64,000 nt of DNA from Macrolepiota albuminosa. Its lineage: Eukaryota; Basidiomycota; Agaricomycetes; Agaricales; Agaricaceae. The notes below the pieces were generated by a model. The model was not told where the DNA came from and made no database searches. It saw only the letters and a list, made by a program, of their open reading frames with translations. The position numbers were made by a program, and so were the translations under genes. Shown here piece after piece: positions 33,245 through 44,644 of this stretch. The DNA lies in assembly GCA_027475525.1 (NCBI GenBank), contig JAMWFC010000040.1, forward strand, positions 316,725 through 380,724, written 5' to 3'. The first letter of the stretch is position 1; the number at the start of each line of letters is the position of its first letter.

Positions 33245-34476
33245 GGCTATGGTCGCCATGAATATTCTTCTAATCATCGTTCCCAGTGTCCCCAACTCTC
33301 CGCGCCACTCCTCACATCGAGGGCCCCGGTGCCCAAGACGTAGTCCTGCCTCTCCACGTCGTCGGGTCCTGCGCGTACGACATGTATGTGGTCTTGCTAG
33401 TTGTCGTTCTGCTTTACTGATCCGTGGAGCAGAGCGTTACCGTCGGTGCTGCTGGCCAGAGACTGTGGCTTCAAGTCGACACCGGCTCGTCTGATCTTGT
33501 GAGTCTGTCGTCATCATCGTGTGCGATAACTAGCTCTGTTGTCGGCACCTTCTGCCCGCTTCCTTTCCCTCCTTCTCTCACGCCCGAGCTCAGAGACAGT
33601 CCCTGCGCACCTCGGAATTGGTCCTAGCTTCGTTCGTTACTAACCCATCCACGGTCCAATACGCAGCTCTGGAGAGCGACAGGCAGGGAACCTTGTTTTC
33701 GACGGTCGCCGTGCGCGCGATCACTGTCTGGGTAAATGGGGAGCCACGTCCGGTCCAGATTGGGAGCAGCAGTACTGGTGCCGCGTTCGAGCGCTGTCCT
33801 CGATAGTGGAGTGCCGCTAATTTTGACGACGAGCACCGTGGCCAACGGTATATATGGAGCAATCGGTGTAGGTCCTGCAAACGATGGGCACTGTACATAG
33901 TCTTTGTGATATACAGACTTTTTCTGATTTTGAAATAAACTACGTACCATGCACAAGGCCACTAAACTTGACGATAACCCTTGACGATCGCACCTTCTCG
34001 ACCTCACTACGTCACCCTCAAACGACAACACCGCCAGCTTTTGTACCGGCATACGATTCCGTGGCGGACCTGCCGACATTATCCTTGGCGTTCTGTTGCT
34101 CCACAACGCTTACACAGTCATCGTGTACGAGCCACTCAACGAATCAGGCGCCTTTGACACCGCTAGCACCACAACCAACTCCTCCTCCAGCGCAGGCGAC
34201 ATCAAACCCCGTCTCGGGCTGCCCCAACGAAGGCACTACAGGGATTCTAGACTGCCCGTGTGTTCAATAAACTCTCGTCTACTTCAGAGTCCGAACTTTG
34301 GGTCTGAACCCGTGAACAACGGAGGAGGCGTCACCCTCGACGAGGAGACGATGCGTAGTGTGCGGTGGGAGCCGTACATGCAGGATCATGAGTTGGTGGA
34401 TTGGAGACTTGGGTATAGCGCGAGGTCTGCGAGGATTGGGACGTCGCGGCATTCGGAAGGTGAAAGTCATGGATAG
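33245..34476 (+). pseudogene. Pepsin-like aspartic protease (A1 family), degenerate
   Basis: The first catalytic block reads VTVGAAGQRLWLQVDTGSSDL (Asp in DTGSS) near 33430-33500. The second reads AVLDSGVPLILTTSTVANG near 33790-33850, with IYGAIGVGPANDG following. Further blocks are LNLTITLDDRT, FRGGPADIILGV and NAYTVIVYEP. The tail DEETMRSVRWEPYM ends near 34476. Between the blocks there are stops and frameshifts, and most of the N-terminal lobe after the first Asp is missing. The intact family member would be a secreted or membrane-anchored acid protease with a C-terminal membrane segment. This copy is dead. Confidence 0.8.
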
Positions 34477-35410
34477 GGCGTAGTCTACATAGCCAGCGTC
34501 AGTCAAAGATTACACTTACCGTGTGGCCCATGTCTGTCTGGCGCCCCGCGTGCGTAGTCTACGTTACATCGGCAAGTTTGTCACACGTGTCAATTGTGAT
34601 GGAAGCACTTACACGTCACTTTGTCAAGTTTCCGGACCATCATTGTGGCGTCTCAGACAAACGAGACACTGCGGCGTCGGGCTCGGAGCTAGAGATAGCT
34701 ACAAATCTGATTCGTGAACAAATGTTGTTGTTTCTGTTCTCACAGGCAAGAGACGCAGATGAAGCTGCTATACTTACTAAGGAGTACTGAGACTTGTTAT
34801 TCGCTTACGTTGTCCGTCGCGCTCGATAGGTTACCGATCTTAAATCCGCTGAAAAGATCACTGGACTTTACAAGAACTTTGACCGACTCACTGTGGTGGT
34901 TATCAATCATGGTTCTATTGTCAGAGTACGTGTTCGGCTCGGGGCTGCTCCCGAAGAACACTACTTTTTCTCTTTACGAGACACGACACCTAAAACAAAC
35001 TTTCTGCATTCATACATTTTTCACCATGGAGCTTGAGATTCCCTATTCTGGTTAGTCTTTTTTTTCAAGCACGGAAGTGACGGTCAAAGCAACTTTGAGA
35101 CACGGAAAACAAACAAAGTATTTATCAACCGAAAAGGCAAAACTTACTCTACATTCAGCGACCGCGCCAAAAAAAAAGTCGCCGATGCCATTGATTTCGA
35201 TCCACACCATTCATGGATTTGTTTTATGCACATTATCAGGTCGTGCGTCTCACTAGACAACGTACGATCGCGGACCGACAAGACCGAAAAGATCATCGCA
35301 TGCAGGGAAAACAATGGTATTGGAAAAATTCCTTGTGCCGTTTCTATGTTGTCTCAAATTATGTATGTATGATATACGTGCCGCAGCCCAGGGTCGATTC
35401 ATTCGTCCCA
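34477..35410. other. Gene-poor stretch upstream of a secreted-protein gene
   Basis: Two open frames on the plus strand (34521-34790, 34714-35055) have no domain or splice partners. No repeat is recognised. Confidence 0.35.
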
Positions 35411-35418
35411 TATAAAAG
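35411..35418 (+). promoter_or_regulatory. TATA box
   Basis: TATAAAAG, 58 bases upstream of the ATG at 35476, a classical spacing for a strongly expressed small fungal gene. Confidence 0.65.
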
Positions 35419-35475
35419 GACAACAGAATTTTGTGTTTCGACCCATTGTGAATTCATCGTTCTCAGATTCTCAGC

Positions 35476-36313
35476 ATGCATTTCAAGACCTTCGTCATCC
35501 TTTCCTGCAGCCTTGCCGCCCTCGCAAGTCCGATTTCCATTGAGAGCGTTGCTGACGGAGCCATCGGCACTGCTTCGGAAGTTAATGATGACCTCTTGAG
35601 TGCCACCGGTACCGAACCTGTTACGCGGCACATCGTCCGACTCTGCACAAAAGAAGAAAAAGATGTAATGTGTTCTACAATATTGAAATCGATCTTCTTT
35701 CTAATGCCTTGACACAGACAATTGAAGACCTCAGAGTGAAAAATGCAATAGTAGGTCTATTTCTTATTTCCGTCTTTTTTGTAGTATTTTGACTCTTGCG
35801 TGATTCAAGATGATCTCAGAAGATGCGAACTTAATCCGGAATTTTTACACGGACTTTCGAGTTCGATCTCAAGACAGGAAGCCGCCATCCATCCAGACGT
35901 TGCCTGCAGAGTTTGAGTCGTATTCACCGAAGGTCCCACAATGCAAGGAACTTCAGGACATGTGGGATACTTTTTACCGATTGGAAAGGTGCATCATCTG
36001 TGAAGTGTGTTTGGCTCAGAAGATTGAACAGACCTACAGCGGACAACAGGAGTATCTGATCACTAAATCTGACGGCACATCACTGATTCGATCAGGAAAA
36101 CAATTGAGGTAGGGGACCAGTTCTCCCGCAAGGACTGTCTGACGGTCAACTAGAACGGACTCTGCTACAATTCAGAAGAACATCCAGGAGAAAAATCAGA
36201 AGCAGGCGGAATTTGAGAAGAAGCAGGCGGAATTGGAGAAGAAGAGGAAGGCGGAAACGAAAACGAAGAAGGTGGATTTGAAGAACTGCGGAATGTTTGT
36301 ATTTAAGTGCTAG
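35476..36313 (+). CDS. Small secreted protein with Lys/Glu-rich coiled-coil tail
   Basis: Four exons, 35476-35664, 35718-35750, 35810-36108, 36154-36313, sum to 681 nt (226 residues) with consistent phases. The start follows a TATA box and opens with a signal peptide (MHFKTFVILSCSLAALAS). The middle part holds Cys residues in CKELQDMWDTFYRLERCIIC and CLAQKIEQTY. The C-terminal 45 residues form a charged heptad-like stretch with a short internal repeat (KKQAEFEKKQAELEKKRK pattern) before CGMFVFKC, a hydrophobic end bracketed by two Cys. No known domain is recognised. The architecture of signal peptide, Cys-containing core and charged coil suggests an extracellular or host-interaction protein, but that is inference. 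Confidence 0.75.
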
Positions 36314-36645
36314 AACTGACTTAAATAATTAAATCAGAGAAACCAACAGCAACAAAGTTAGATCTATGTGTTCCAACGCGCGAGGTGTGTACATCCAAAG
36401 AAAACTCGAAACCTGTGTCTCGTTTTTTCCTATCCTATCTCAACAGTAGGGCTGTATAATTTTGTCACTAGTTCTTCACTACTATAATAACAGTATTTTG
36501 GGGGAAGGGTCCGCCAGGACCCTTGGCTCGAATTTTTGACTCGTGTCTGTAGGTGGTCCATGTGAGTTTCGATTCCCATTTGATTAGGAGCCCGCGACGC
36601 GTCGAGCGAAGCGCGGACCCCCACCAGTCAGGAGTGGAGCTCACC
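36314..36645. other. Intergenic region
   Basis: 3' flanks of the secreted-protein gene and the recombinase relic. Nothing further is supported. Confidence 0.35.
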
Positions 36646-36975
36646 TCAACGAACGGGAGGTAAGGTGACTGTTATTCTTGATATCTCCTCCATCGTTCTT
36701 GGGTCCTGCACGTATCTGGCCAGTACCACTGCATGCTTTCTTAGGTATAATGTGAAAGCGTCACTACTCCAGCGCCCCATTACCTTCACCACTTCTAGTG
36801 GTATCCCCCGTAACAGGTACTCCAACATGGATCCGATCCGAATCCCATGGAACCTTAGGTGTCCAATGCCTACACTCTTGGCTATCTCGTTTAGCCTTTT
36901 TGAGAAAATCGTCCTCGTGAGTGGCTTGCTGCCATCTTTGGTTCTGTAAGCGAACAGGTGCTTGTTGTTGGACAA
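36646..36975 (-). pseudogene. Tyrosine recombinase relic (Crypton-like), C-terminal part
   Basis: The 109-codon frame reads HLFAYRTKDGSKPLTRTIF, then FHGIRIGSMLEYLLRGIPLE, VVKVMGRWSSDAFTLYLRKH, ending TLPPVR. It shows the H-x-x-R box (HGIR), the GRW position and the nucleophile Tyr in LYLRK, i.e. the catalytic half of a tyrosine recombinase of the kind found in basidiomycete Cryptons. The N-terminal half and the first catalytic Arg are not readable upstream (to 37100). Intact enzymes cut and rejoin DNA through a 3'-phosphotyrosine. This copy is a truncated relic. Confidence 0.78.
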
Positions 36976-38690
36976 ATTGTTGATGCAAAATGTAAGTTTT
37001 TATTTGTTTTAAGTTGCCCGAATGAAATTGAGCAAGTCTTAAGTTAAATGTAAACTTGTATTCACGACATTCTGGGGACTTAGTTACACGTGCGTACACA
37101 TTGTAAAAAGTGTTATAATTTTGATTGTTTTGGTTTGAAATGTAAACTTAAAATAAAGTCACACTTGAAATGTGGGTACAAAATAGTATTAAAACTAAAA
37201 CCAAAAGTCAGTCTACTGCTGTTGGTCTAAGACGTCCGCTCCCTGGAGACTCCGAGCCATGGCAAGTCAACTGCTTGCCCAACTCCCCCAAATTACCACT
37301 CTTCTTATACCCATTCTTACTATGCACGGACCATTGCATATCACATGTGTTTTGTTGTTGGTTTGTGGCCTTGCCATGCCCAGGCAGTCGGTTAGTGTGT
37401 TACCAAGCCCAGGTTTGTGGCTAATGGTTCCTCCATTCCCTGGTGCACGTGGTCACCCCTTTGATGGCTAATCCTTCCTCCTCTGCCATCCTACTCCCTT
37501 CCCCTCTCACTCCTTGTGTCCTTTGAGAGCCCTTGGCCTTGTTTAATGGCTACCGCAGGTTGCGTTGTATACTTGAGGACGTGTTTATGCAAGGTGTCAG
37601 TAGTGGGAGGGAACTCAGATTTAGCTTTTGATGGGTGATGTCAACAAGATCTCAGAGCTAGTTAGGGTTAGGGAGCGCGACACTACCGAGCGAAGCGAGG
37701 TAGTGGAGTTACTATACACCGAGTTGGCAAAGTACGTTGCAGGGCAACAGTGGGGGAAATCCCACCTCCCTGTTTCGGCTTATATGCCTCATCAGGCCCG
37801 TTTGCAACTGTTTGCAATGTTCCAGAACCTTTCGGAATACTACTGTATTTGGGAGGGCACCTGACTGTCATCTGAGTAAGCCTAGGGTGCTCAGTTATTG
37901 CTATTGGTCCATGTGGACGAGTAGCAAAAATCCCTCAGAAGAATTTCTGATGGAACACTGAGCCCTGTGCCCTGCAACTTCTCTTCTTTTCCCACACTGA
38001 AATAACGGTGACACGACTTCATGGCAGGGGAATCCCTGGGGAATCCCTTTCATCGGAGGATAGACAATTGCGTTCCCACAAGCTAAGGCCAAACGATCCA
38101 GTAGGGCGGATTTGGCACACTCCGGTGCACAAGTCGACGAACCCTTGTCGGTCTACCCATCCAGGGTTACACCTGGATGCCAGTTGGCCCCCCAGCAGTC
38201 AAATCCCGCCAGTGGTACTAACAACGCTACCAATCCGAGTTACTAAGGACTCGACCGAGAGTTTCCACAAGCACATGGCAGTGCCTGCGGCTAAGTCGGG
38301 GGTAGAGAAGAGAGTATGTTACTACTTGTTTTCCTCGTCGGGCAGCCGAAGCCACGCCTGCGGATTAGTCAGAAAGTAGTGACATCGTACATGCCAAACC
38401 GGTGTAGAGGAACTCCACAGCTGCGTCGCGCGGTAGATAGGCACCCTAACTCTAGGGTTAGCTTAGGTTACCAGGTTAGGCTGTACGCGCAGAGTCAGAT
38501 GACTAAGAGCCTATATTGCTATAGGATAGACGTACGTTAGAGTTGGGGTTCGGATTAGCTTGGCTTCTGAACCATGTGTGGTTAGTTTAATTCACACAAT
38601 TAATGTGCATTTTAGTTATATACATCTCCGGAAGACGACCGGCATATGCATTGCCAGAAGACACAGTGAGGTAGCAATTGCATGAGAGAC
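36976..38690. other. Unassigned sequence upstream of the copia element
   Basis: 1.7 kb with no gene supported. A short inverted repeat CACTACC...GGTAGTG around GAGCGAAGCGA occurs near 37680. Open frames at 37259, 37628 and 38008 show no domain. Probably old repeat remains. Confidence 0.35.
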
Positions 38691-38776
38691 CCTATTGCAG
38701 GGGGGATAAACCAGCAAAAAATGCCAAATTAGTCCTATTGCAGGGGGGATAAACCAGCAAAAAGTGCCAAATTAGC
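38691..38776. repeat. 43-bp tandem repeat, two copies
   Basis: Copies at 38691-38733 and 38734-38776 begin CCTATTGCAGGGGGG and differ at one base apart from their last position. Confidence 0.9.
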
Positions 38777-38821
38777 GGCTTCATGCAAAATATTAATACT
38801 TTCTTGTGCAAAACAGATTTC

Positions 38822-39053
38822 TACCATACAAATCAGCAATCACCAACTTTTTGACCAGTTACCCCCCCAAACAGGATATTATTGACTTGACTCAATAAAA
38901 TAATAGGCCTGCAACTCTTTCGGCCAGGTTAATCCTGGCACTTGGAGCCAGTTTGCTCAGTTAATGATCAAAAAATCATGATTTGAGCTTTTTCAGTGCT
39001 CATGTTTTTTTTTATAACTCCCACACACAGCAATTGCAGTGATCTCCACATTT
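38822..39053 (+). repeat. Diverged direct repeat, left of the copia element
   Basis: Starting ACCATACAAATCAGCAATCA, this stretch aligns with 44431-44644 on the same strand (shared ATACAAATCAGCAATCACCA, AAAATAATAGG, a final AACTCC/AACTATC and CACAGC-type end). Identity is roughly three quarters by eye. It lies outside both LTRs of the copia element. Confidence 0.6.
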
Positions 39054-39099
39054 CTGACTCTTTTCATACCCATAAGATGTGAAAATATACATTTCAGTA

Positions 39100-39403
39100 T
39101 GTTGGATGGAGGGATCATGGTACTCATGGAGAAGTGCATGCACCGTGATTATGTGTACACCATAGCAAAAGGGGGACGGAAATTTTGGGAGAAAAGGAAC
39201 TATACAGTTCCACGGAATAATGATCAGACTCAGAGAATATGCAACCTCAGTTGTTTACCAAAACTGACTGAGGCACGTAAACCCAGCTCTGAAAGCCAAT
39301 ACCATAGAACTAATACCATAGATAGTATATGATCTATTAACAGGTATATAAAACAATAAATCAGTTGTTTACTAAAACTGACTGAGTATATGATCTATTA
39401 ACA
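39100..39403 (+). repeat. 5' LTR of the copia element
   Basis: 304 bp, TG...CA ends, preceded by CAGTA. Confidence 0.95.
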
Positions 39404-39415
39404 GGTTATGGGCCC
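39404..39415 (+). promoter_or_regulatory. Primer-binding site for half initiator tRNA-Met
   Basis: GGTTATGGGCCC abuts the 5' LTR. It is complementary to the anticodon-loop region GGGCCCATAACC expected of fungal initiator tRNA-Met, so priming is by a cleaved tRNA, as in Drosophila copia. Confidence 0.7.
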
Positions 39416-40285
39416 CGTGCAACTCAGTTGATTAAAATGACTCACCTGATTGCGAACTAAGACCAAACCCATGAAATAAAAAATGATGTCGAACTCCACA
39501 CTCTTCCTGCTACCCGCAGAAGAAAGGTTTGACAGATCAAACTGGACAGCGTTTAAAATCACACTGACAGAGGCAGCATGAGGACATGGCCTCTTGGAAT
39601 ACCTAAAAGGCACAATAAAAAACCCAGTCACTAAGATGGAGGGAAGTAGCAGACACCCAGTAGTCCCAACAACTGAAACGACATGGTGGGGTGTGGCAAA
39701 CCTGACAGCTGATGAATGGTGTTAGAAATGAAGCCGTGTATAGACCTAAGAACAAACATTTAAGTTAATTCCTCAGTCTTTCTATAATCGACTAATCATT
39801 GTACTGTACCTAAAAACAAACATTTAAGTTAATTCTAAGTGTACAGTAAGTTATAATGTTGTGTCATTGAACAAATGTAATTACTCACCCTCAGTCTCTC
39901 TATAATTGACTGAGGATGCTACCTACATTGTCCTTTTATATATACGTGATTGAGACAATGGTCTTTGGCCCTAGTGGCCAGACAAAGCATCCGTGATTGA
40001 TGTGATGAGTTTAAAGGGTGGCCAGTTACCTAGTATCTGTGGTGTTCACTGGTCAATTCCAACAAATGGCAGCAGTGGGATGCATATGCCTGGAGCATGA
40101 TCGTGCTCAACATAATAAACTCAGTAGGCACAGGGGTGAAACTTGACGGGAGTGCAGCTGATGTGTAGAAATCACTCACAGACTTACATAATGCAAAAAC
40201 TGACCTAAGCCTTATATAAGCCAAGGAGGAACTGAAATCCATAAAGTACCAAGACGGTTTGAACATCAAGAGCCATTTCTGAGCA

Positions 40286-43200
40286 TTGAGAACAGCATCA
40301 GCCAAAGCAAATGACCAGGGAGCCAGCATCAACGATAAAAAATTCCAAACATATATAATCAAATCAATGCCCAGCTCCTGGGCCCCAGTGACTGGCTCAC
40401 TCTTTGATCAGGCCAAGTCTGCAGATGTGATACTGAGATTGACAACCCATGCAATGCTCCTTTACAGACCCTCAGTAGTCGCCCTGCCAAGCTCAGTCCA
40501 TGCATTAGCCACCCAAACCAGGCCTACTTGCAATGATAAAACAAACCTCAAATGTGAGAACTATGGAAGAACTGGGCACACCAAAGACAAATGCTTCCAG
40601 AAAGAGGGAGGAATGGAAGGACAATTCCCAGACTGGTGGAAGAAGAGTAGCAGAGTAACCACAAATGGCACAACATCATCTACCCCTAACGCCACCCCCT
40701 CATCGCCAAACAACCTCCAAGCAAACTCCATGACAGTTGCCTTGTCCAACAACGCATCTAACCTGCAGTGCCTAGCATTCTCGATTGTGACCCTGGGCAG
40801 TGGGAGAGAGATAGTGATGTATGTGGACTCAGTAGTGAGCAAACACTTCTTTGCAGACAGGGCAGACTTTGTGACGTACAACACACCATGTGCAAATGAC
40901 ACCATTGGGATAACTACTAAGGGAAAGACCTTCCACATAGTGGGGTGCGGCCATGTGCAAAAATGGGTCACATACAACAACGACTTGATTGAAGTCATGT
41001 TTGACGACACCCTACAGATCTTACACACAACCTGATATCATTGGGGTGCCTTGCACAAAAGGGCATTAAGATCAAAATTGAAAGCCACAGAGTGCTCATG
41101 CAAGACCCAGACAGAGCTCCATTCATGTGATGTGAAAGAGATGGTGCAATGTTCACAGTACCATTTGCCCAGCCTCCAGCAGCCATGGCAACCAGGTTAT
41201 TGAACATGCCAGCCAACTTGGAGACATGGCACCGTCAATTAGCACACATTGGAGAGTCTACTGTCTAAAAAATGGTATGCAAGGGCATGGTCAATGGCCT
41301 AGCAGTAACGACAATGATGGTCAGCAGGAAGTGCAAATATTGTATCTTGGGAAAGCATGTGCACAGATTGTTCAACACTAAGCGCAAGCCTGAATGTACG
41401 CCATATGAACACATAGCTTTTGAGTTGTGGGGCCCTGCCCAAGTGCAGACCACAGAGGGCAAATCGCTCATGCTGGTGGCTACTGACCAAGCAGGAGCCA
41501 AATGCACTACATAGTACCTGTTGAATAAGTTAGCCAAGACAACTCTGGTATGCTTCAAAGCCTTTGACATTCAAGCCAAAACCCAACAGAGCAAGAGAGT
41601 GAAGTGCATCTACATGGACAGAGGCACTGAATTCAGGAACAACTTGTGGGAGGCATACTGCTGCAAGCAGGGTATCATACACGAGACCACTGCCTCACAT
41701 TCATCCCAAGCCAACGGCATAGCAGAAGGATGAAACTGCACAATCTTGGACTTTGCAAGGAGTATGCTGAGTGACTTGTGACTCCCAGGCCACTACTGAG
41801 ATAAAGCCACAGCCACTGCCACATATGTGCTTGATCTAGTGCTGAGCTACAGGCACCTGGAAAAGATGCCACACAAAATCTGAATGGGAAGAAAACCAGA
41901 TGTCTTGTACCTCTGACCATTTGGCTGCACCACATATGCCAAGGTCCCCAGAGAAGATAGCATGAGCAAACTTGACACAAGAGCAGTCAAGACAGTGATG
42001 GTAGGATACTTCAGTCAAGGAGACTATAAGCTGCTCGAGCGTGACACAGGTCAAATGTTCAGGTCCTGCAATGTTGGATTTAAGGAAGGCGTAGCACACC
42101 ACATGCTACCAGACAGTTGCAGAGGGGAGGCAGTTGACCTGTACAACATATTCAACATCAACCCAACCAGTGCACAAAACAACTACAAGACCACCGCTGA
42201 AGACTCACCAGCCAAGGAACTGCATGCCACTGAGAGACCTACCCAATCAACTCTGCTAAGCACCCCTGGTTGCGTTGATGGCCCAATCAAGGCCCCGTGC
42301 AGATCTGTGAGATTGGCAGCTAAGTGGATGGCTGATCCAGCACCACAACTTGAGAACCTGCATGACAACGATGAAGGTCCCAAGAGTAAAGAGGAGACAT
42401 ACTCAAGCATGCCTGGTGCGTTGTCCATGAGGACCTGTGACCATGACAAAACCTGGGTACCCAAGTTGTACTCAGAAGCGACGCAATGCCCTGATCTCTG
42501 GAAGGAATCTATGGACCTCAAGATGAAGAAAATGAGTGAGCACAAAGTATGGCAGCTCATTGAGAGGCCAGATGGTGCACGCACCATGAAGAACCATTGG
42601 ACATTTGCACTAAAGTATGACACAGATGGCAACGTTGTGAGACAGAAGGCCTGCTTGGTTGCAAAAGGGTTCTCACAAATCCTGGGCATGGACTATTTTG
42701 CCACTTACGCCTTGGTCGTCAAGTACAAATCTCTACAAATCAACCTGGCAGTGGGAACTGTATTTGATTACAAAATGTGGCAAATTGACTACACAAGCAC
42801 ATACTTAAACGCACCAATGCAGGTCTCCATCCTCATGAAGCAACCAGAAGGCTACAAAGTCCAGCCAAGTGAGATATACAGCATTGATATCAATGCCAGC
42901 AAGCGGGTTTGGGGAAGCAGTGAGTGTGGTGAGGAGGCAGACAGCAAAAAGACCTTGACAAGGCAATATACAGCATGATGGATGGGGTGAACAATTGGTG
43001 GCGTGCACTCGACCAAGACATGAAGAGACTCGGGTACAAAAGATCCAATGCCAACCAGTCAGTGCGATCAAGAAACTGCAACGGAAATATAACAGTCACC
43101 AGTACATATACAGACAATATGTCTGGGATGTCATCATTGAAGAAGGAAGTGAGCAGGGCCTGAGCTGAGTTGTAAAGGATCTCGGTGAGATCAAGTTTAT

Positions 43201-44065
43201 ACTAGGCATTTGAATTATATGCAACAGGGAGAGGAAGACTATCACCCTTGACCAAGAAGAATATCTGAAGCAAACTCTCAAAAAATTCAGAATGGTGGAC
43301 TGCACACCAAAGTATACACCACTACCTCCAGGGATCATACTTAGCCAAGCCCAGACACCAGCATCAGAAGACGACCACTACTATATGGCTGACAAACTGT
43401 TCAGCAAAATGCTGGGATCTCTCATGTACATGCAAATAGGCACCCATCCTGATATAGCCTATGCCATCACGTCACTCAGCCGATTTATGAAGAACGCCAG
43501 GAACGTGCACTGGCTGGCCCTTATACATGTCATGAGGTACATAAAAGACACCATCCACTACAAACTATGATATGGTAGCATTGACTACATGGACTACACA
43601 CCATGGAGCTACTATGACTCCAATTTTGCAGCTGACATCGACACACAAAAATCGATCTCAGGCGGGGTATATCTACAGGCCGGCAAACCAACCTCATGGA
43701 GCTCTAAGTTCCAAGATACAGTGTCTACCTCCATGACTGAAGCCGAGTACATAGCCTTGGGAAGGGCCAGGGAGCAAATCCAATGGATGTTTGCTGCCCT
43801 GTCAGAAATTGGCTTTGCAGTTCCCCTCCTGGCCAAGCTAAAGTGTAACAATAACAGGTCAATTGCCATTGCCAAGAACAAGCAGAATCACAACAGAGTC
43901 AAGCACATTGATGTGAAGCATTATTTCATTCAAAACTCAGTAGAAGAAGAGAGAATCAAAATAGACTATGTCCCCAGCTCCGACAACCTTGCAGATCTGT
44001 TCACCAAACCCCTTACATGCCCACAACACCACAAACTGTGCACAGCTCTGCAGCTCTGCAACTAA
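40286..44065 (+). pseudogene. gag-pol remains of the copia element
   Basis: The gag end holds a zinc knuckle CENYGRTGHTKDKC whose second Cys is Tyr. The protease site reads YVDSVVSKHFF instead of a DSGAS-like motif. The integrase zinc region gives HRQLAHIGEST and CKYCILGKHV, then IYMDRGTEFRNNLW and ASHSSQANGIAEG. The reverse transcriptase appears from KNHWTFALKYDTDGNVV through LVAKGFSQILGMDYFATYA and KMWQIDYTSTYLNAPM. RNase H reads YYDSNFAADIDTQKSISGGV, then STSMTEAEYIALGRA and VPSSDNLADLFTKPL, ending near 44065. More than a dozen stops and at least two frame changes interrupt the polyprotein, so no product is expected. Confidence 0.9.
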
Positions 44066-44091
44066 CAGCAGGTACCATGAGTCCAGGAGAG

Positions 44092-44395
44092 TGTTGGATG
44101 GAGGGATTGCAGTACTCACGGGGGAGTGCACATGCCATGATCATGGATACACCATAGCAAAAGGGAGACAGAAATTTTGGGAGAAAAAGAACTATACAGT
44201 TCCATGGGATAATGATCGGACTCAGAGAATACGCAACTTCAGTCATTTACCAAAACCGACTGAGGTGCATAAATCCAGCTCTGAAAGCCAATACCATAGA
44301 ACTAATACTATAAATAGTATATGATCTATTAACAGATACATAAAACAATAAATCAGTTGTTTACCAAAACCAACTGAGTATATGATCTATTAACA
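44092..44395 (+). repeat. 3' LTR of the copia element
   Basis: 304 bp, same ends as the 5' LTR. It is preceded by the purine run AGGAGAG, a short polypurine tract, and followed by CAGTA. Confidence 0.95.
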
Positions 44396-44430
44396 CAGTA
44401 TATTCATTGATTCCACCATGAAACAAGTTT

Positions 44431-44644
44431 ATACTATACAAATCAGCAATCACCAGCTTTTTGACCTGTTCTGGGCCCCAAACAGGTTATTATAGTCTTG
44501 ACGCACAAAAATAATAGGATTGCAACCCATTCAGCCAGCAAAATTCTGGCAGTTAGAGCCTGTTTACTCTGTTAACAATACAGAAATCCTCATTTCAGCT
44601 TTTCAAACATCAATGTCCAATTTATAACTATCAAATACAGCGAT
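44431..44644 (+). repeat. Diverged direct repeat, right of the copia element
   Basis: Second copy of the repeat at 38822-39053. It is cut at its right end by the solo LTR starting at 44645. Confidence 0.6.

Larger units (their letters stand above)
39100..44395 (+). mobile_element. Ty1/copia LTR retrotransposon, full length but decayed
   Basis: Two 304-bp LTRs (39100-39403 and 44092-44395) begin TGTTGG and end TTAACA. A 5-bp target duplication CAGTA flanks the element (39095-39099 and 44396-44400). A primer-binding site follows the 5' LTR. Internal order is gag, protease, integrase, reverse transcriptase, RNase H, the copia order. Many stops make it non-autonomous. A hand alignment of the LTRs gives about 37 differences in 304, nearly all transitions. 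Confidence 0.95.
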
